In this document: one piece after another, positions 41,352 through 48,984 of the stretch
Layout of the letters: each line of letters starts with the position of its first letter
How positions within the stretch are numbered: the stretch's first letter is position 1
Source of the DNA: CAXXOK01 sp964497495
GTDB taxonomy: Bacteria; Bacillota; Clostridia; Christensenellales; Aristaeellaceae
Assembly: GCA_964497495.1 (NCBI GenBank)
Contig: CAZCCZ010000002.1
Coordinates: 1-64,000, forward strand
Length of the DNA: 64,000 nt
Direction: 5' to 3'
Translations under genes and position numbers: made by a program
Notes under the pieces: generated by a model
The model's database searches: none
Seen by the model: only the letters and a program-made list of their open reading frames with translations
Told to the model about the DNA's origin: nothing

Positions 41352-43613
41352 ATGAAATTTACGGACGGGTTCTGGGTACCCAAACCGGGCGTTACGCTTT
41401 TCAACTGCCGCGAAGTGCAGGACGCGCGCTGGGAGGACGGCGGCTTTGCGATCTACTGCTCGCATACGCCCGTGAACGACCGCGGCATGGTGCTTAACGC
41501 GCCGCTGTTCACGCTCACGTTCCGCGCGCCGCGGCCGGGCATCCTTTCGCTCACGCTGGAGCATTTTCAGGGCGGCGCGGCCCGGGAGCCAGCGTTCGAG
41601 CTATTCGAGCAGCCCGCCGCCATGGAGGTGGCGCAGGACGGCGACGGCATCACCGTTACGTCGGGCAGCCTGAGCGCGGTGGTCACGCGAAAGCCCTTCA
41701 GCCTTGCGTACTATGAAAACGGCGTGCGGCTGACCGGCCTTGGCGACCGGCACATGGGCTACGCCAAAACGCCGGACGGCGCGTACGTGCGCGTGAAACT
41801 GGACGTTGGCGTGGGGGAGAAGCTGTACGGCCTCGGCGAGCGCTTCACGCCGCTGGTGAAAAACGGCCAGGTGGTGGACATCTGGAACGAGGACGGCGGC
41901 ACCGCGTCGGAATTGGCGTATAAGAACATTCCTTTTTACGTAACCAACCGCGGTTACGGCGTTCTGGTGAACAGCACCGGCAAGGTGAGCTACGAGCTCT
42001 GCTGCGAAGCGGTGGAGAGCGCGCAATTCTCGCTGCCGGGCGAAAAGCTTACGTTTATGGTAATCGGCGGGGGCACGATGAAAGCCGTGATCGAGCGCTA
42101 CACCGCCCTGACGGGCCGCGCCGCGTTGCCGCCCGCGTGGAGCTTCGGCCTGTGGCTGACTACCTCGTTCACCACCGAGTACGACGAAAAAACAATCCTC
42201 TCCTTCGTGGACGGTATGGCGGAACGGAACATTCCGCTGCACGTGTTCCATTTCGACTGCTTCTGGATGAAGGGTTACGAGTGGTGCAACTTCGACTGGG
42301 ACCGCGCCATGTTCCCCGACCCGGAGGGCCTCATCCGCAGGCTTAAGGAGCGCGGCCTGAAAGTGTGTCTGTGGCTCAACCCCTACGTCGCGCAAAAATC
42401 GCCCCTGTTCAGGGAAGCGAAGGCGGGCGGCTACCTGCTGAAACGGAAAAACGGCGACGTGTGGCAGTGGGACATGTGGCAGGCGGGCATGGGCATCGTG
42501 GATTTTACCAACCCCGCGGCCTGTGCGTGGTTCCAGCAAAAGCTGAAACGGCTGCTGGATATGGGCGTGGACTGCTTCAAGACCGACTTCGGCGAGCGCA
42601 TCCCCACCGACTGCGAATATTTCGACGGCAGCGACCCCGTGCTGATGCACAACTACTATACCTTCCTCTACAACCGCTGCGTGTTTGAATTGCTGGAAAA
42701 GGAGCGCGGCGCGGGCGAGGCCTGCCTGTTCGCGCGCAGCGCCACGGTGGGCAGCCAGCGTTTCCCGCTGCATTGGGGCGGGGACAGCACCAGCACCTTC
42801 GCCTCCATGGCGGAAACGCTGCGCGGCGGCCTGTCGCTTTGCACCAGCGGCTTCTCGTTCTGGAGCCACGATATCTCCGGCTTCGAGGATACCGCCTCGC
42901 CCGAGGTGTACATGCGCTGGGCGCAGTTCGGCATGCTGGGCACCCACTCCCGCCTGCACGGTTCCAGCAGCTACCGCGTGCCGTGGCTTTTCGGCGAGCG
43001 CGCGCCGGAGGTAGTGCGCCGGTTCGTGAACCTGAAATGCCGCCTGATGCCCTACCTGTACGCTACGGCGGTCGAGGCGCACGAAACGGGCCTACCCGTG
43101 ATGCGCGCGATGCCCCTGGAGTTTCCGGGCGACCGCGCCTGCGAGGAACTGGACCGCCAGTATATGCTGGGCGACCGGCTGCTGGTCGCGCCGGTCTTCC
43201 GGGAGGACGGAGAGGTGGAGTATTACCTGCCCGCGGGCCGCTGGACGCATCTGCTGAGCGGAACAGTGGCGCAGGGCAGCGCGTGGCGCAAAGAGGTCTA
43301 CGACTTGGACAGCCTGCCCCTCTTCGTACGCGAAAACACCCTTCTGCCCGTCGGCGCCAGCGAGACGCAGACCGATTATGACTATCTGGAAAGGCTGGAA
43401 GTGCGCGTATACCAGCCGAACGAGCGCGGGGCCGAAACCGTGGTGGTCGACAGCCGCGGGGAAAAGCGGCTGACCCTTACCGCCCGCCGCACGGCGGACG
43501 GCGTGAAGGTGCGGGCGGAAGGCGTGCACAACGGCTTTCTCCTGACGGTGTACGACGGCGCGGACGTGCGGCGCGCGACTGTAAGCGCCGGGCAGACGGA
43601 GGCCGTGCTGTAA
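41352..43613 (+). CDS. yicI: GH31 alpha-xylosidase, YicI-like
   Basis: A 753-residue retaining alpha-glycosidase that by similarity removes alpha-xylose from isoprimeverose-type oligosaccharides. ATG at 41352 (MKFTDGFW) follows GGGGTG. The catalytic nucleophile is Asp 412 in KTDFGERIPTD and the acid/base is Asp 478 in HWGGDSTSTFASMAE; both sit four residues before the positions known in E. coli YicI (416 and 482). The surrounding stretches LFARSATVGSQ, GFSFWSHDISGFE and SHSRLHGSSSYRVPW match YicI closely, as does the N-terminal sandwich start. There is no signal peptide, so it acts in the cytoplasm after uptake by the MalEFG-type system in the same operon. A role in xyloglucan or other alpha-xyloside use is a strong inference. 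Confidence 0.95.
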   Translation: MKFTDGFWVPKPGVTLFNCREVQDARWEDGGFAIYCSHTPVNDRGMVLNAPLFTLTFRAPRPGILSLTLEHFQGGAAREPAFELFEQPAAMEVAQDGDGITVTSGSLSAVVTRKPFSLAYYENGVRLTGLGDRHMGYAKTPDGAYVRVKLDVGVGEKLYGLGERFTPLVKNGQVVDIWNEDGGTASELAYKNIPFYVTNRGYGVLVNSTGKVSYELCCEAVESAQFSLPGEKLTFMVIGGGTMKAVIERYTALTGRAALPPAWSFGLWLTTSFTTEYDEKTILSFVDGMAERNIPLHVFHFDCFWMKGYEWCNFDWDRAMFPDPEGLIRRLKERGLKVCLWLNPYVAQKSPLFREAKAGGYLLKRKNGDVWQWDMWQAGMGIVDFTNPAACAWFQQKLKRLLDMGVDCFKTDFGERIPTDCEYFDGSDPVLMHNYYTFLYNRCVFELLEKERGAGEACLFARSATVGSQRFPLHWGGDSTSTFASMAETLRGGLSLCTSGFSFWSHDISGFEDTASPEVYMRWAQFGMLGTHSRLHGSSSYRVPWLFGERAPEVVRRFVNLKCRLMPYLYATAVEAHETGLPVMRAMPLEFPGDRACEELDRQYMLGDRLLVAPVFREDGEVEYYLPAGRWTHLLSGTVAQGSAWRKEVYDLDSLPLFVRENTLLPVGASETQTDYDYLERLEVRVYQPNERGAETVVVDSRGEKRLTLTARRTADGVKVRAEGVHNGFLLTVYDGADVRRATVSAGQTEAVL

Positions 43614-43702
43614 AGCGGGTCGTACCCCGCGGCCCCGCACCCGTGTATAACAAGAACACACACGGGGCGTCGGACAATTCTGTTTCATCAATACCGATCC
43701 AT

Positions 43703-43740
43703 AACCGGTCCGGCCGCAACGCGCATCCGGATCGGTTTTC
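43703..43740 (+). terminator. Terminator of the MalEFG/GH31 operon
   Basis: AACCGGTCCGG / CCGGATCGGTT (one mismatch) with a 13-nt loop, followed by TTTTC, about 90 bp past the GH31 stop. Confidence 0.7.
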
Positions 43741-43793
43741 GCATGCCGGGCGCCGACGCCGTCTCCCCGCAACGCTCCTCCGACAAGAATATC

Positions 43794-43822
43794 TTGTATT
43801 TTGGGGCGTTTTTGCGTATAGT
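43794..43822 (+). promoter_or_regulatory. Sigma-A promoter of the LRR gene
   Basis: TTGTAT (43794-43799), 17-bp spacer and TATAGT (43817-43822), about 37 bp before the ATG. Confidence 0.65.
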
Positions 43823-43858
43823 ATTGGTAAACGCGAGGAGATATATGGAGGGGTTACC

Positions 43859-46741
43859 ATGAAAAGAATGGCGGGCCTGTTTTTCGTTATGTTGTTCCTG
43901 TTCCTCCCTTCCGTTTCCATGGCGAAAGGCTCGCAGGTCGTCGTCTTCGATGACCCCGTGCTGGAGGCCGCGCTGCGTAAGGAAGTCGGCATTCCCGAGG
44001 GGGATGTGACGGACAAAGACCTCGCCAAAGTAACCCGGCTGGGAATCGAGCGGAATTACGAGGAGAAACCCGACCCGAGCACGCAGGTTCACAGCATCGC
44101 CGCGTTGGCGTACTGCACGAAACTGACGACGCTTCAGCTGAACTTCCAAAACATCGCCGATATATCGCCGCTTGAAAACCTGAAAAAAATAAAAACGCTC
44201 GAGTTGGGCGGAAGCCCGATTACCGACATCGCGCCGCTTGCGAAGCTGACGTCGCTGGACAGCTTAGCGCTGTTCAACTGCCAGGCTTCGGACTATTCGC
44301 CGCTGGCCAAGCTGAAGAAACTCACCGCGCTCTATCTGGATTTTTCCACCATATCCGATTTAACGCCGCTTTCGGGCCTTACGAAGTTAAAATCGCTGGG
44401 GCTGAAAAGAACGCCGGTTACGGACGTTTCGCCGCTTGCGAAACTGACCTCCCTGCGCACGCTGTATCTTTCCGAGTGCGATATCGGGGATTACACGCCG
44501 ATCAAGAAGATCTACGGCAAGCTCAAGGACAAGGATTTCGATTATGTCGAAGTAATCCCCACGCCGGTAACCGAAGCGGTGGCCTTTGACGATCCTGTGC
44601 TGGAAAGCGTAATCCGCAGGGCGTTGGGCAAACCGGAAGGCACCGTATACGCAGGCGAGCTGGCCGCGCTGACGGAGCTGGGCACCGGGTTTGATTACGA
44701 GCAGAACCCGCCCGAAGGCTCGCGCGTAAAGAGCATCGAAGCGTTGAAATATTGCGTGAACCTGACGATTCTGGAGTTGAACTTCAACCAGATCACCGAT
44801 GTTTCCGCGCTCGCGGGGCTTGCGGGCCTTACCGATCTCTCCGTCGGCGGCAACCAGATCGAGGATATCGCGCCGCTTTCGGGCCTGACGAATTTGAAAT
44901 GGCTGGCGCTGTTCAACTGCCGGGCGAAGGACTACGCCCCGCTCGCCAACCTGACGAACCTGCAATCCCTTTTACTGGAGTATTCCTCGATATCCGACCT
45001 GTCCCCGCTTGCCGGGCTTACGAATCTTCGCAGACTCAACTTGAAAAACTGTATGATCATGGATTACACGACGATCTCGGCCATCCTCCCCAACCTGACG
45101 GAGAAGGATTTCGATCCCGATCATCCCGTGACTGCGATCACCTTCAGCGATCCGATGCTGGAAGCGCTCCTCCGCAGCAAAATCAACGTGCAGGCGGGGG
45201 CCGTGACGGACTGGCATCTGGCACAGGTTTCGGAGCTTTCCTTCGTGCGCTTCAACGACCGCCCCGCGAGCGAAGATATTTACGATTTATCGGATCTCCG
45301 ATATTGCACGGGGCTCACGCAGTTAACGCTCAACAACATCGCGGCCACCGACCTGAGCCCGCTGGCGGGCCTTACGAAACTGGAAGGCTTGACGCTCAAT
45401 AGCAAAGCGAGCGACTATTCCGCGCTGGCGGGGCTTACCGGCCTTAAATGGCTTGATCTCTCGGGCTCCGCCATCACCGACCTTACGCCGCTCGCCGGGC
45501 TTACGAACCTCGAAGGGCTGAGCCTTTGCTACACCGGCGTTTCCGACCTGACCCCGCTTCGGAACATGACGAAGCTGTTCGGGTTGAAGCTGGAAGGCGC
45601 GCCGGTCAAGGATTACACCCCCCTGACGGAGATATACCCCAACCTGGGGAAACGGGATTTCGTTATTCCGGAGCCCGGCCTTGTCGGCTTCGCCGATAGC
45701 CTGTTGGAGCAGCGCGTGCGCAGCGCCATGAACAAGCCGGACGGGGACATCACCACGGGAGAGGCGGCCGCGGTGCGCTCCCTCGATCTGTCCCAGGACC
45801 AGAGCAGCGGGGAATCCATCGTGCTTCTGCAGGGGCTGGAAGCGTTCACGGGGCTTACGGAACTGAATCTCTCCGGCAACACGCAGCTGGTCAACCTCTG
45901 GCCGATCTCGGGGCTGACCGGGCTTGAGAAACTGAACTGCTGGAAATGCAACGTCTTCAACCTGGAACCGATTCGCCATCTGACCGGCCTGAAAGAGTTT
46001 ATTCTGGGCTGGAACGGTTCCGTGGGCAATCTGGACGCGCTTTCCGGGCTCGTCAACCTGCAGGCGCTGGACGCAAAGGGCGTAGGCCTGTCGGATATCA
46101 GAGGCCTGGCCGGGCTTCCGAAGCTTCAATACGTGGGGCTCAATAATAACAATATCACGGATATGTCTCCGCTCGCGACGCTCCCCAGCCTCACGGAAGC
46201 GGAACTGAAGGGGAACCCGACGAACGATTTCAGCGCGCTCGCCGACATATACCCTCAAATGATCAACAAAGACTTTACCATCGTCGGCGGGTGGCGGTAT
46301 GACGAGCCGACGCGCACGCTCTTCATCGAAAGCGACGAGGCCATGGTACCGTTCGCGCCGGATCAGGAGAACGTGGACGCTGCCACCCGGACGGACGCGC
46401 CCTGGTCCCTGTACCTGACGCAAATCGAGCAGATCACCGTCGGCGACGGCGTGACTAAAATCAGCGATTATGCCTTTGCCTACGCCACCGCGCTGCGGAA
46501 GGTCACGATCGGGAAAGACGTGGCGTCGCTGGGCATGCGCTGCCTGTACAGGTGCGACAACGCGCAATCCGGGGAGGAACTGGAGATTATCGTCAACTGT
46601 TCTTCCATGCCGTCGTTGGGCGAGGACGTGATGGGATACACCTGGGACAGCCCGCAGACGGTCGTGCGCGTCCCGGAATCGCAGATCGATCAATGGCTGA
46701 AAGACCTGTCCGGCGGAGGGCGCCGGATCGTCGTGCAGTAA
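43859..46741 (+). CDS. Secreted modular leucine-rich-repeat (internalin-like) protein
   Basis: A 960-residue exported protein. The ATG at 43859 follows GGAGGGG and starts a signal peptide (MKRMAGLFFVMLFLFLPSVS, cleavage near SMA/KG). The body is four tandem modules of about 185 residues beginning near residues 28, 238, 424 and 607. Each opens with a conserved cap (for example VAFDDPVLESVIRRALGKPE) and then carries about four 22-residue SDS22/internalin-type repeats (pattern LTxLxxLxLxxxxIxDISPLAGL), ending in KDF or RDF. A C-terminal domain (about 807-960) has a BspA-like repeat (ITVGDGVTKISDYAFAYATA). No LPXTG, membrane anchor or SLH domain is visible, so retention is unexplained. Probable role is protein or surface binding; no enzymatic motif is seen. 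Confidence 0.9.
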   Translation: MKRMAGLFFVMLFLFLPSVSMAKGSQVVVFDDPVLEAALRKEVGIPEGDVTDKDLAKVTRLGIERNYEEKPDPSTQVHSIAALAYCTKLTTLQLNFQNIADISPLENLKKIKTLELGGSPITDIAPLAKLTSLDSLALFNCQASDYSPLAKLKKLTALYLDFSTISDLTPLSGLTKLKSLGLKRTPVTDVSPLAKLTSLRTLYLSECDIGDYTPIKKIYGKLKDKDFDYVEVIPTPVTEAVAFDDPVLESVIRRALGKPEGTVYAGELAALTELGTGFDYEQNPPEGSRVKSIEALKYCVNLTILELNFNQITDVSALAGLAGLTDLSVGGNQIEDIAPLSGLTNLKWLALFNCRAKDYAPLANLTNLQSLLLEYSSISDLSPLAGLTNLRRLNLKNCMIMDYTTISAILPNLTEKDFDPDHPVTAITFSDPMLEALLRSKINVQAGAVTDWHLAQVSELSFVRFNDRPASEDIYDLSDLRYCTGLTQLTLNNIAATDLSPLAGLTKLEGLTLNSKASDYSALAGLTGLKWLDLSGSAITDLTPLAGLTNLEGLSLCYTGVSDLTPLRNMTKLFGLKLEGAPVKDYTPLTEIYPNLGKRDFVIPEPGLVGFADSLLEQRVRSAMNKPDGDITTGEAAAVRSLDLSQDQSSGESIVLLQGLEAFTGLTELNLSGNTQLVNLWPISGLTGLEKLNCWKCNVFNLEPIRHLTGLKEFILGWNGSVGNLDALSGLVNLQALDAKGVGLSDIRGLAGLPKLQYVGLNNNNITDMSPLATLPSLTEAELKGNPTNDFSALADIYPQMINKDFTIVGGWRYDEPTRTLFIESDEAMVPFAPDQENVDAATRTDAPWSLYLTQIEQITVGDGVTKISDYAFAYATALRKVTIGKDVASLGMRCLYRCDNAQSGEELEIIVNCSSMPSLGEDVMGYTWDSPQTVVRVPESQIDQWLKDLSGGGRRIVVQ

Positions 46742-46894
46742 AGGCGGAGCCGCGTTTCCCGGCGGACGGCGTCGCGCGGGCCGGAATGCGCGGGTAAAAC
46801 GGCGGCGGCATTCACGAGCGCCCGGGATTTGGGCCGTACCGGAGGGACATACGGCGAAAGAAGCGCCTCATCGCAACGTATCGTAAGGCTACGC

Positions 46895-46933
46895 AGCCTG
46901 ACGCCGTTTTACAAACGGCGTCAGGCTTGTTTT
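46895..46933 (+). terminator. Rho-independent terminator of the LRR gene
   Basis: A perfect 15-bp stem (AGCCTGACGCCGTTT and complement) with a 3-nt loop, followed by TGTTTTC. Confidence 0.9.
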
Positions 46934-47185
46934 CTGTTCGATGCGTTCATGAGGATAGGAAGTGAACAGGAAGCCCTCGCGATACCGCACCGGAAGTTTT
47001 CCGGGCAAGGACGGGACGCCCGTAAAACGAAACGTAGAAAGCCGGGCGTTCGTATGGGGCGCATTCCGGCAGATTTTAAATCAGGCGGGTAATCGGTAAA
47101 ACCGGTCGAGCAGAACGGCGGCGGCAGGCGCGGGGGAACGGTTGCAGATTACCGCGGATTCGATCGAGGAATTTCTCGATATAAA
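46934..47185. other. Gene-free stretch, AT content rising toward the TIR gene
   Basis: I find no supportable gene between the LRR terminator and the first promoter of the TIR-like gene. Small frames here lack ribosome sites and start inside or beside the terminator. The change to AT-richer sequence after about 47160 marks one edge of what may be an acquired segment. Confidence 0.45.
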
Positions 47186-47214
47186 TTGACATATATTTCC
47201 TTTTGAGTTATGCT
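47186..47214 (+). promoter_or_regulatory. Distal promoter candidate of the TIR-like gene
   Basis: Perfect TTGACA (47186-47191), 17-bp spacer and TATGCT (47209-47214), about 220 bp upstream of the ATG. If used it gives a long leader. Confidence 0.5.
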
Positions 47215-47320
47215 GATAAAAAGTAAATCCACACGTCAGACAAGAGCCATACCGTTCACTCCCGAAAGCCATATCTGTCAGCGATATCCCGCCGCATAAG
47301 GAATTGTTGATTTACGATTC

Positions 47321-47349
47321 TTGACAAGCCCATTCTTGGCGATAATAAT
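47321..47349 (+). promoter_or_regulatory. Proximal promoter of the TIR-like gene
   Basis: Perfect TTGACA (47321-47326), 17-bp spacer and AATAAT (47344-47349), about 85 bp upstream of the ATG. Confidence 0.65.
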
Positions 47350-47434
47350 CTGACCTCCAAACGAGACGGTCGTATATCCGTATGAGACGTATGATTTCGC
47401 TGCACGGGAGCACAGGGAAAGCGAGGGAATCCGC

Positions 47435-48436
47435 ATGGACACCACAATATTCTGCGCGCATCAAGACCTGAGCTTTGCAACCGATCTGGAAAAGCGGATC
47501 AAGACGGATCAGAATCAGACGTATCTGCTGGAAATGAAGAACGACGATTTGCGACTCTATCAGGCTCAAAATAGAGAAGCTTTTCATGCGGACGTGGTAA
47601 TTTTCATCATATCTCCCCACACAGACGATAAGAATGCCATCGGCAAGAATTCCTATCGAAACGTAGAAATTTCTGCGCTGCTCGATGTGCTGCTTGAGAA
47701 CGGCTCGCCTCAGATCATCCCATTAATCTTGGGAAAGAATACGAACATACCAAAAATTCTATTAGAACACAAACGGATCGTCGTTCCGTTCCCGGACGAC
47801 GACACGATCCGGCAGAATGGCAAAGAAGACGGGGATCGCACGGGAAAAGAAAATGCGATCCAAAGCATTCGCACGATTCTGGCGTCTAAAAACGAGATCA
47901 AAGAAAGCGAGAAGCGGAAGCAGGAGAAGGCAAAACAGAACGTCGCCGAGAGCCTGTCCAAAAACATTACCGGGATGCTGGAGCTTCTGGAGAAGGACGA
48001 GAGAAAGAACGCGCGAATCGCGTATGCTCTGTATGCCATAACGGCCGTCGTACTGCTTGCGCCGTTCCCGGTCATCGCCGTCTTCTTTCACACCGTCGAC
48101 ATCAGCGCACCGAAGCTTGAATCTTTCGCAGTCAGCGGCGTGATATGCCTGATTATTCTGGCGGTCATCGTCGCCGTGGCCAAGCTCTTTTATTCGCTTG
48201 CAAAATCCTTTATGGTGGAGTCGCTCCGCTGCGCCGACCGTGTCCATGCCATCAAATTCGGTTTATTCTTTTTTGATGCCTACGGATCGAAATTAACCCA
48301 TGCGGAGATTATGAGCGCGTTCGGATCCTGGAATATTGATAACGGCGGCTACGTTTTCAAGAACTTGACGGCGGATGATATTGACCCGAAGGTGCTCGAT
48401 ACAATTTCCAGCATCGCGGGAATGATCAAGAAATAA
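47435..48436 (+). CDS. TIR-like domain protein with two C-terminal membrane helices, orphan
   Basis: A 333-residue protein I cannot assign to a named system. Residues 1-120 look like a TIR fold: MDTTIFCAHQDLSFATDLEK (first strand and helix), then ADVVIFIISP and NVEISALLDVLLENG, and IIPLIL. Glu 78, 18 residues after the ISP motif, sits where the catalytic Glu of TIR NADases lies. Residues 125-190 are charged and helical. Two membrane helices follow (about 197-219 and 231-257), then a cytoplasmic tail of about 75 residues. GAGGG precedes the ATG. Base composition and codon use are clearly AT-richer than in its neighbours, suggesting transfer. No partner gene is adjacent. A membrane-acting defence or cell-death effector is plausible; a SLATT-like two-helix protein with a different N-domain is the alternative. 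Confidence 0.6.
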   Translation: MDTTIFCAHQDLSFATDLEKRIKTDQNQTYLLEMKNDDLRLYQAQNREAFHADVVIFIISPHTDDKNAIGKNSYRNVEISALLDVLLENGSPQIIPLILGKNTNIPKILLEHKRIVVPFPDDDTIRQNGKEDGDRTGKENAIQSIRTILASKNEIKESEKRKQEKAKQNVAESLSKNITGMLELLEKDERKNARIAYALYAITAVVLLAPFPVIAVFFHTVDISAPKLESFAVSGVICLIILAVIVAVAKLFYSLAKSFMVESLRCADRVHAIKFGLFFFDAYGSKLTHAEIMSAFGSWNIDNGGYVFKNLTADDIDPKVLDTISSIAGMIKK

Positions 48437-48884
48437 GGGGAATCCGACTTGTATGGATTCGCGCGGGCATATGCCGTACGGGGAACCCCTCACCTTCCAT
48501 GCGTTGTGATGAAAACGTATCGTACCGTCGATAATCGGGAACAGGGCGAATATGAACGGCCTCGCCTCGCCCGCCGTTCGCCGGTTGATGCCTGCCGGAG
48601 CGGGAACCGCCGGGCTTTATTCTTTGTTGCCGCTCAACAGGGTCAACGGTTCGATACGTAAATTGCGCATGGATGTCTGCACGATCAGCACGGACGGCTC
48701 CCTTGCTCGGACGATGCGGCGCGGACGGACGGAAACAACGAACCCGTACGGGAATTCGTTTGCGGCGGATGGGACAACGTTGATTATGTAGTATAAGTTC
48801 TCCAAATCCTACCATATTATGACGCGGATGGCAATACGACCGCCCGATTTTACAAACCGGACGGCATTCGCCGCCCGAAGCAAA
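48437..48884. other. Gene-free stretch after the TIR-like gene
   Basis: About 450 bp without a supported gene. A 62-codon minus-strand frame (48617-48805, TTG start) reads fairly protein-like but has no homologous feature I know and no good ribosome site; it could be a remnant. No repeat or known RNA is visible. Confidence 0.35.
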
Positions 48885-48912
48885 GACGGCGGCCACGTTC
48901 ATGGCCGCCGTC
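48885..48912 (-). terminator. Terminator of the peptide-type binding-protein gene
   Basis: GACGGCGGCCA / TGGCCGCCGTC, an 11-bp perfect stem with a 6-nt loop; on the minus strand TTTG follows. Confidence 0.75.
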
Positions 48913-48984
48913 CTGCGTTATGGAGTTCTCCTGCGCCGCCGTGTATCCGAAACGGCAGCCGCGTGAACCGGGCGGTTCCCGGCG

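Noticed and set aside
44100..46200. Recurrent short DNA repeats (for example GGGCTTACGAA) that might suggest a CRISPR-like array
   Set aside because: They fall in frame with the leucine-rich repeats and vary in spacing; there are no spacers.
46829..47092. 87-codon plus-strand frame after the LRR gene
   Set aside because: It spans the perfect 15-bp terminator stem and has no ribosome-binding site.
47081..47272. 63-codon minus-strand frame upstream of the TIR-like gene
   Set aside because: No ribosome site, no recognisable sequence, and it overlaps the distal promoter of the TIR-like gene.
48617..48805. 62-codon minus-strand frame with protein-like sequence
   Set aside because: TTG start without a convincing ribosome site and no family I know; possible remnant, not enough to call.
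48426..48902. 158-codon minus-strand frame between the TIR-like gene and the dppA-like gene
   Set aside because: It runs through the terminator hairpin at 48885-48912 and its Arg/His-rich translation looks like a shadow.
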